A DNA stretch of 9,908 bases, from contig JAJRSN010000237.1 in NCBI GenBank assembly GCA_024278715.1, forward strand, positions 1-9,908, in the 5' to 3' direction. Origin of the DNA: Calditrichota bacterium (lineage in GTDB: Bacteria > Calditrichota > Calditrichia > Calditrichales > Calditrichaceae). Shown one piece after another: positions 1 to 5,011 of the stretch (its first letter is position 1; every line of letters begins with the position of its first letter). Under the pieces are notes generated by a model that did not search any database, was not told the DNA's origin, and worked only from the letters and a program-made list of their open reading frames with translations. The translations under genes and the position numbers were made by a program.

Positions 1-1
1 G

Positions 2-616
2 ATGAAAGTTGTGGGCGGCAAACTGGGAAAACTTTTTCGCCGCAATCCCTCGCAATTTGATCAGATGAAAACCTTTCAACTGCAGGAGCAGGAACTTCAT
101 TCCCTTGAATTATCGCTGTGGGATTTACGCAAAGAAGTTTTGGCTTACGTCAACGGAAAACCCCTGACTGTCGAAAAATTTATTTACGCTTTAAATTTTG
201 TTCCTTACCGGGCGGTTCGTAAAAGTTTTAAAACTGCTCTGGATTATGTTTTACGCGACCAGGTTATTACCGCGGAAGCCCGCGAAATGGGATTGGATAA
301 AAAGTACAAATTCGTTTCCTTAAAACCCGAAATTTATGAAGACTATTTATTGCAGTTAACTATTCGCAGGAAACTGGTGAAAAAGGTAAAAATTTCAACA
401 CGGGAAATCGAACGGTATTATGAATCGAACAGACAAAAATTCAACAATCTTCCGTTGGATTCATTAAAGCGCTATTTGAAAAAAGAACTTCTTAACGACA
501 AACGGATCCGAACTATCGCCTTAAAGCTCGATTCTCTCAGAAAGGCGCAAGGCGTAAAACTGTACCCGGAACCGATTAACGAATATTATGAAAATATTTT
601 AAGCAAAGCCCGCTGA
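2..616 (+). CDS. SurA/parvulin-like peptidyl-prolyl isomerase family protein, probably 5'-partial
   Basis: The readable part is 204 residues, beginning at an ATG one base from the window edge, so the true start probably lies upstream and this is the C-terminal portion. Residues about 44-100 read like the N-terminal segment of SurA/PpiC-type chaperones (a 'VLAYVNGKPLTVEKF' motif followed by a helical stretch with 'EAREMGL'). Residues about 130-190 resemble the segment that follows in these proteins ('REIERYYESNRQKF', then 'LDSLRKAQGVKLYP'). The parvulin catalytic domain that normally sits between the helical lobes is not present in the visible part; residues 147-155 connect the two directly. 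Such proteins act as periplasmic folding chaperones for exported proteins. No signal peptide is visible, as expected if the start is missing. It is followed by a 95-base gap and is likely a separate unit from the mannan genes. Family assignment is by motif resemblance only. Confidence 0.65.
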   Translation: MKVVGGKLGKLFRRNPSQFDQMKTFQLQEQELHSLELSLWDLRKEVLAYVNGKPLTVEKFIYALNFVPYRAVRKSFKTALDYVLRDQVITAEAREMGLDKKYKFVSLKPEIYEDYLLQLTIRRKLVKKVKISTREIERYYESNRQKFNNLPLDSLKRYLKKELLNDKRIRTIALKLDSLRKAQGVKLYPEPINEYYENILSKAR

Positions 617-711
617 CTATTTAATTAAAGCGATTGGCGGCAAAGCCGGGTTTGCTAAAGTTCCTGTTACGCGTTTTAAATTACTTGAATTAAATTAAAA
701 GGAAATAAGGA

Positions 712-2562
712 ATGAGAAAGATTTTTTATCCCTCAATTTTAATCATTGTTCTGGGTTTTATTGCCGTAACCTTTAGCCAAAAAAAAGAACAAACGGGTAA
801 TTTTAAATTTTTTATTTCCGTTAAAGACGGACGTTTGACGGACGGAGAAAAAGAATTTAGATTTTTTTCCGTGAATATTCCGAACCTGCTTTTAATCGAA
901 GACAACATGAGGTTTGAAAGCCGCAATCCATGGCGTTTACCCGATGCTTTTGAAATTCGTGACGCCCTGCTTTCAATTAAGCAAATGGGCGGAAAGGTGG
1001 CGCGAACCTATGTGATCACCGTTAAACGCCCGGACGATCTACCGGGAACTCCCAAACATATTCTGGCACCGGGAAAATTCAACGAACGCGCTTTTAAAGT
1101 TATTGACACCACGCTGGCGATTGCCAACGAATTGGGCGTTCGATTGATTATTCCTTTAATAGACAACTGGAAATGGATGGGAGGAAAAGGGCAGTACGCG
1201 CAATTTCGCGGAAAAACGGAAGGGGATTTCTGGTACGATGAACAACTGAAAAACGATTTCAAAAAAACAATCGCCTATATTCTGAACCGGAAAAACACGG
1301 TCACCGGCGTTAAATACAAAGACGACAAAGCGATAATGATCTGGGAGCTGGGCAACGAACTAAGAAATTGTCCTCCGGAATGGATCACGGAGATGGCAAA
1401 ATTTATCAAAGAAAATGATGCAAATCATTTGGTTAACGACGGAATTCAAAATAACAAAATAACCGCAGAAATTCTGGAAAACCCCTACATCGATGTTCTT
1501 TCCACGCATCATTACGAAGGCGATCCTCTGAAAATGATCGATCACATTAAAGAAAATATTTCATTAATCGCCGGAAGAAAGCCTTACTACCTCGGAGAAT
1601 TCGGCTTTATCAGCTCTGAGGGGATAAAGGCTGTTTTGGAGCAAAGCTTAAAAAATTCCGATGTTTGCGGCGCGTTAGTCTGGAGCCTACGCTTCCATAA
1701 CAGGGAAGGCGGATTTTACTGGCATTCCGAGCCGCTGGGCGACGGATTGTACAAGGCTTACCACCTGCCCGGTTTTACTTCGGGTAACGCTTACGACGAA
1801 ACGGGTATTTTTAAAATATTTTTTAGTGTTAACTCACAATGGATCGGGAGCGATTTGGCTGCTTCCGAATCTCCGCCCGCGCCTTACTTGCTTCCTGTAA
1901 AAGACACGGGACATATTTCATGGCGCGGTTCAACGGGCGCACGCTTCTATTTTGTGGAACGGGCGACTTCCGAGCGGGGACCCTGGGAAAACATCTCCGG
2001 ATATTTGACCGATGCAGACGCGGCTTACGAACCGCTGTTTAATGACGAATGGTCTGAAACGGGACAGACCTATTTTTACCGCGTAACAGCGATAAATAAC
2101 GCCGGGTTAACATCGGCTTCTAACATCGCCGGACCGGTGAAAGTTTCGTCCAAATTTTTAATCGACCGCTGTTCGAATTATTCAAAACTATTTCAGTTTG
2201 AAGGGAAAATAGAGATTAAGACCGATCGGAACCGGTCTTTCAAAGAAGACCTCGACAGGCTGGCGGGAAAGTCCGGAGCGCAGTTGATTTATTATGTGCC
2301 CGGTTCCGTTAAAGGGGTCAGGATAAACAGCTTCACGCGGAAATCGGGTAACAGCCTGAGCTTTTATCTGTCGAAAGACGGCGGCGGTTATCGGAGGGTT
2401 GATTTGGAAAAGATCGATTATTCGATCGATCAAAAGGATTACAACTACCAAAAGCCGTTTCAATATATTCTGAAAAATACGGACGCAGGTTTTCGCTTTT
2501 TTAAAATTCGCTTTGAAGACGAAGCTCAGATAGGGAGAGTTGAGATTGAGTACGAAGAATGA
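712..2562 (+). CDS. Secreted GH5-type (clan GH-A) glycoside hydrolase, probable endo-beta-1,4-mannanase
   Basis: A 616-residue protein starting at ATG 712, with AAAAGGA eight bases upstream. Residues 1-23 form a Sec signal peptide (basic start, hydrophobic core, 'VTFSQ' end; no lipobox cysteine). Residues about 35-375 form a TIM barrel. 'WELGNEL' (211-217) carries the expected acid/base Glu216, 'STHHY' (264-268) the usual histidine/tyrosine after strand 6, and 'YYLGEFGF' (292-299) the nucleophile Glu296; Trp324 lies in the strand-8 position. Residues about 390-478 look like a fibronectin type III-like module ('RFYFVERA...GQTYFYRVTAINNAG'), and 484-616 are a further beta-rich domain of unknown family. 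The barrel resembles bacterial proteins annotated as mannan endo-1,4-beta-mannosidase; context with an epimerase, a GH130 enzyme and two GH26 enzymes supports mannan as substrate. A different beta-glucan or glucomannan preference cannot be excluded. The 3' end overlaps the next gene. Confidence 0.85.
   Translation: MRKIFYPSILIIVLGFIAVTFSQKKEQTGNFKFFISVKDGRLTDGEKEFRFFSVNIPNLLLIEDNMRFESRNPWRLPDAFEIRDALLSIKQMGGKVARTYVITVKRPDDLPGTPKHILAPGKFNERAFKVIDTTLAIANELGVRLIIPLIDNWKWMGGKGQYAQFRGKTEGDFWYDEQLKNDFKKTIAYILNRKNTVTGVKYKDDKAIMIWELGNELRNCPPEWITEMAKFIKENDANHLVNDGIQNNKITAEILENPYIDVLSTHHYEGDPLKMIDHIKENISLIAGRKPYYLGEFGFISSEGIKAVLEQSLKNSDVCGALVWSLRFHNREGGFYWHSEPLGDGLYKAYHLPGFTSGNAYDETGIFKIFFSVNSQWIGSDLAASESPPAPYLLPVKDTGHISWRGSTGARFYFVERATSERGPWENISGYLTDADAAYEPLFNDEWSETGQTYFYRVTAINNAGLTSASNIAGPVKVSSKFLIDRCSNYSKLFQFEGKIEIKTDRNRSFKEDLDRLAGKSGAQLIYYVPGSVKGVRINSFTRKSGNSLSFYLSKDGGGYRRVDLEKIDYSIDQKDYNYQKPFQYILKNTDAGFRFFKIRFEDEAQIGRVEIEYEE
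2532..2539 (+). promoter_or_regulatory. Ribosome binding site deciding the TTG start of the epimerase
   Basis: AGGGAGAG lies inside the last codons of the GH5 gene. It ends six bases before TTG 2546, a normal spacing, but abuts an earlier in-frame TTG at 2540. This favours TTG 2546 as the start; no ATG or GTG with similar support is present before the conserved N-terminal part of the epimerase. Confidence 0.7.
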
Positions 2563-3745
2563 CGCGGTAAAATCGCTTAAAAAACGGGTAAAAAAGGTTT
2601 TGTTCGAAAATATCCTGCCGTTTTGGCTGGAATATTCTGTTGATAATGAACAGGGCGGTTTTTGGGGGAGGGTCGCCAACGAAGGCGTTCCGGTTAAAAA
2701 TGCGCCCAAAGGATTAATTTTGAACACGCGCATTTTGTGGACGTTTTCCGCCCTGTACAAAAAGTACGCCGATCCGGTTTTTATTGATTTTGCCAACCGG
2801 GCTTACCAATACACGATGGAAAAATTCTGGGATAAAGAATACGGCGGAATGTTGTGGCTGCTCGATTACCGGGGAAGTATTCTGGATGACAAGAAAAAAA
2901 TGTACGGGCAGGCTTTTACGGTTTACGCCCTGACCGAATATTACAAAATAACGGGAGACGCTCAGGTTTTACAGAAGGCGATTGAAATTTTCAGATTGAT
3001 GGAAGAGCACAACTACGATAATAAATACACCGGGTATCTGGAAACCTCCAACCGCGACTGGAGCCTGGCTGAAGATATGCGTTTAAGCGAAAAGGACCTG
3101 AACGTAAAAAAATCCATGAATACCCATCTTCATATTATGGAAGCCTACACAAATCTTTACGGTGTCTGGCGGGACGATTATTTAAAAAAGCAGCTAAAGC
3201 AGATCATTATCGATTTTTATGAGCACATCTGGGATGACGAAACCGAACATTTAAAATCTTTTTTTGACGAGGACTGGTCGCCGCAATCCAACACGGTTTC
3301 CTTCGGGCACGATATCGAAGCAAGCTGGCTTTTGATGGAAGCTTTGGATATGCTGGACGCGGACAAATTAAGACAAAAGGGAGAGAACGTTTCGGTCAGG
3401 CTGGTAAATTCGACGATAAAAGAAGGAATGACTCCGAAATGCGGAATTTACAAGGAGAAAACCGAAGAAGGTCTGCTTTTGGCTGTCACGGAGTGGTGGC
3501 AGCAGGCGGAAGCAGCGGTCGGTTTTTGCAACGCCTATCGCTTAACCAAAGATACTACCTATCTCGAATTTCTCGAAAAAAGCTGGCGCTTTATCGAAGA
3601 AAACATGGTTGACTGGAAATACGGCGAATGGTTTTACGAGGTGAACAGTAAGGGCGTGCCGAATTTAAATAACTATAAGGTTTCCGAATGGAAGGGACCT
3701 TACCACAATATCCGCGCCTGTCTGGAATTGATCTCGCGGTTGTAA
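2546..3745 (+). CDS. Cellobiose/mannobiose 2-epimerase (AGE superfamily), cytoplasmic
   Basis: With the TTG 2546 start the protein is 399 residues, close to the usual length for this family (about 390-410). It has no signal peptide. It reads as an (alpha/alpha)6 barrel from end to end: 'NEQGGFWGRV' (34-43), Arg62 in 'LNTRILW', 'MYGQAFTVYALTEYY' (119-133), 'MNTHLHIMEAY' (191-201, His196), 'SFGHDIEASWLL' (252-263, His255 and Glu258), 'TEWWQQAEA' (315-323) and 'WKGPYHNIR' (382-390, His387). Arg62, His255 and His387 match in order and spacing the catalytic Arg and the two acid/base His residues described for Rhodothermus marinus cellobiose 2-epimerase (recalled from the literature). The family interconverts a reducing-end glucose and mannose. 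Sitting directly before a GH130 phosphorylase, its likely job is mannobiose to mannosyl-glucose (EC 5.1.3.11). It overlaps the GH5 gene by 17 bases, suggesting translational coupling. Which disaccharide is preferred cannot be read from sequence. Confidence 0.93.
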   Translation: MSTKNDAVKSLKKRVKKVLFENILPFWLEYSVDNEQGGFWGRVANEGVPVKNAPKGLILNTRILWTFSALYKKYADPVFIDFANRAYQYTMEKFWDKEYGGMLWLLDYRGSILDDKKKMYGQAFTVYALTEYYKITGDAQVLQKAIEIFRLMEEHNYDNKYTGYLETSNRDWSLAEDMRLSEKDLNVKKSMNTHLHIMEAYTNLYGVWRDDYLKKQLKQIIIDFYEHIWDDETEHLKSFFDEDWSPQSNTVSFGHDIEASWLLMEALDMLDADKLRQKGENVSVRLVNSTIKEGMTPKCGIYKEKTEEGLLLAVTEWWQQAEAAVGFCNAYRLTKDTTYLEFLEKSWRFIEENMVDWKYGEWFYEVNSKGVPNLNNYKVSEWKGPYHNIRACLELISRL

Positions 3746-3764
3746 AAACAAGTCACATTTTAAC

Positions 3765-3772
3765 GGGAGAAG
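3765..3772 (+). promoter_or_regulatory. Ribosome binding site of the GH130 gene
   Basis: GGGAGAAG in the 35-base gap after the epimerase lies eight bases before ATG 3781. The reading frame stays open upstream to an ATG at 3688, but that start lies within the epimerase gene, has no such site and would add 31 residues not typical of the family; an in-frame GTG at 3772 touches the site. ATG 3781 is therefore chosen. Confidence 0.65.
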
Positions 3773-3780
3773 TGTTTGAA

Positions 3781-4968
3781 ATGAATGCCTTCGAAAATAA
3801 ACTGCGGCGGCTTTTGGAAGATCACGAAAAATTGATTTCACGAAGAAACGAGAAAAGCGATTTTTACAACGGACTTTACGATCGCTACAAATATCCGGTT
3901 CTTACCAGCGAACATGTACCCGTTTTCTGGCGTTTCGATCTCAATCCGCAGACCAATCCCTTTCTAATGGAAAGGCTGGGAGTGAATGCGACCTTTAATC
4001 CCGGCGCCATCAAAATAGGCGACACGTTTTATTTAATGGTTCGTGTGGAAGGCTATGACCGGAAATCGTTTTTTGCGGTGGCGGAGAGCAAGAGCGGAAT
4101 CGACGGATTTCGTTTTTGGGATTATCCCGTGCTTTTGCCGGAAACCGATGCGCCGGACGTGAACGTTTACGACATGCGCCTGACTTTGCACGAAGACGGC
4201 TATATTTACGGTGTTTTTTGTGTGGAGCGCAAAGATCCGGACGCGCCCGAGTGGGATACTTCGGCGGCTGAAGCTCAGGCGGGAATTGCTCGAACCAAAG
4301 ACCTAAAACGCTGGGAGAGACTGCCCGACCTGAAAACGCCGTCCAAACAGCAGCGCAACGTGGTTCTTCATCCCGAATTTGTTGACGGCAAATACGCCTT
4401 TTACACGCGTCCGCAGGAATCGTTTATCGAAGCCGGTAAAGGAGGGGGCATCGGATGGGGACTGGTAGAGGACATTACAAATCCTGTGATTCATGAAGAA
4501 AAAATTATCGATGAAAGGGTTTACCACACGATTAAGGAGTCAAAAAACGGAGAGGGACCGCCGCCTCTTAAAACTTCCGAAGGGTGGTTACATTTGGCGC
4601 ACGGAGTTCGAAATACCGCCGCCGGACTGCGCTATGTGCTTTATCTTTACATGACGGCTCCCGACGATCCCTCAAAAGTAACGTTTCGTCCGGGAGGATA
4701 TTTTATTGCGCCGCAGGGCGAAGAACGCGTGGGCGATGTTTCCAATGTTGTGTTCAGCAACGGCTGGATTTCGGACGATGACGGAACCATTTACATTTAT
4801 TACGCTTCGAGCGATACGCGGATTCATGTCGCCGTGTCTTCGGTTGACCGGCTGATCGATTATGTCAAAAATACCCCAGCCGACGGTTTGAGATCTCCTG
4901 TTTGCGTAAAACAACGCTATGAGTTGATCGGGAAAAATTTAAAAATCCTTACTTCTCAAAAGATTTGA
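3781..4968 (+). CDS. GH130 4-O-beta-D-mannosyl-D-glucose phosphorylase, cytoplasmic
   Basis: With the ATG 3781 start the protein is 395 residues, the length of GH130 subfamily 1 enzymes such as the Bacteroides fragilis mannosyl-glucose phosphorylase (about 397). It is a five-bladed beta-propeller by family. 'RYKYPVLTSEHVPVFWRFDL' (35-54) and 'GVNATFNPGAI' (67-77) form the typical N-terminal region; 'VYDMRLT' (129-135) contains Asp131, the expected proton donor; later landmarks are 'RNVVLHPEF' (192-200), 'YAFYTRPQ' (205-212), 'GWLHLAHGVRNTAAGLRY' (268-285), 'GDVSNVVFSNG' (318-328) and 'IYIYYASSDTRIHVA' (337-351). The enzyme uses phosphate to split beta-1,4-mannosyl-glucose to alpha-mannose 1-phosphate and glucose (EC 2.4.1.281), conserving one ATP equivalent. 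No signal peptide is present. It lies 35 bases after the epimerase that would make its substrate. Subfamily assignment rests on motifs and context; a mannosyl-oligosaccharide phosphorylase (GH130_2) is a less likely alternative. Confidence 0.93.
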   Translation: MNAFENKLRRLLEDHEKLISRRNEKSDFYNGLYDRYKYPVLTSEHVPVFWRFDLNPQTNPFLMERLGVNATFNPGAIKIGDTFYLMVRVEGYDRKSFFAVAESKSGIDGFRFWDYPVLLPETDAPDVNVYDMRLTLHEDGYIYGVFCVERKDPDAPEWDTSAAEAQAGIARTKDLKRWERLPDLKTPSKQQRNVVLHPEFVDGKYAFYTRPQESFIEAGKGGGIGWGLVEDITNPVIHEEKIIDERVYHTIKESKNGEGPPPLKTSEGWLHLAHGVRNTAAGLRYVLYLYMTAPDDPSKVTFRPGGYFIAPQGEERVGDVSNVVFSNGWISDDDGTIYIYYASSDTRIHVAVSSVDRLIDYVKNTPADGLRSPVCVKQRYELIGKNLKILTSQKI

Positions 4969-5011
4969 TTATCGGGAGGTATTAAAAATTTTTCAGAAAG
5001 AAAGAGCAAAA

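Noticed and set aside
620..629. Palindrome TTTAATTAAA as an operator
   Set aside because: A ten-base AT palindrome in AT-rich intergenic DNA is expected by chance, and it is not repeated in the other gaps.
638..655. Short hairpins after the SurA-like gene (CGGC-AAA-GCCG, or GCAAA...TTTGC) as a terminator
   Set aside because: Stems are only four to five pairs, the two are mutually exclusive, and no T-run follows.
2188..2796. 202-codon open frame on the minus strand across the GH5/epimerase junction
   Set aside because: It lies wholly opposite two well-supported genes, has no recognisable motif or signal, and its composition is what a mirror of coding sequence gives.
3688..3780. Longer GH130 start at ATG 3688 inside the epimerase gene
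   Set aside because: It adds 31 residues not typical of the family, overlaps the epimerase by 58 bases, and lacks the ribosome binding site that ATG 3781 has.
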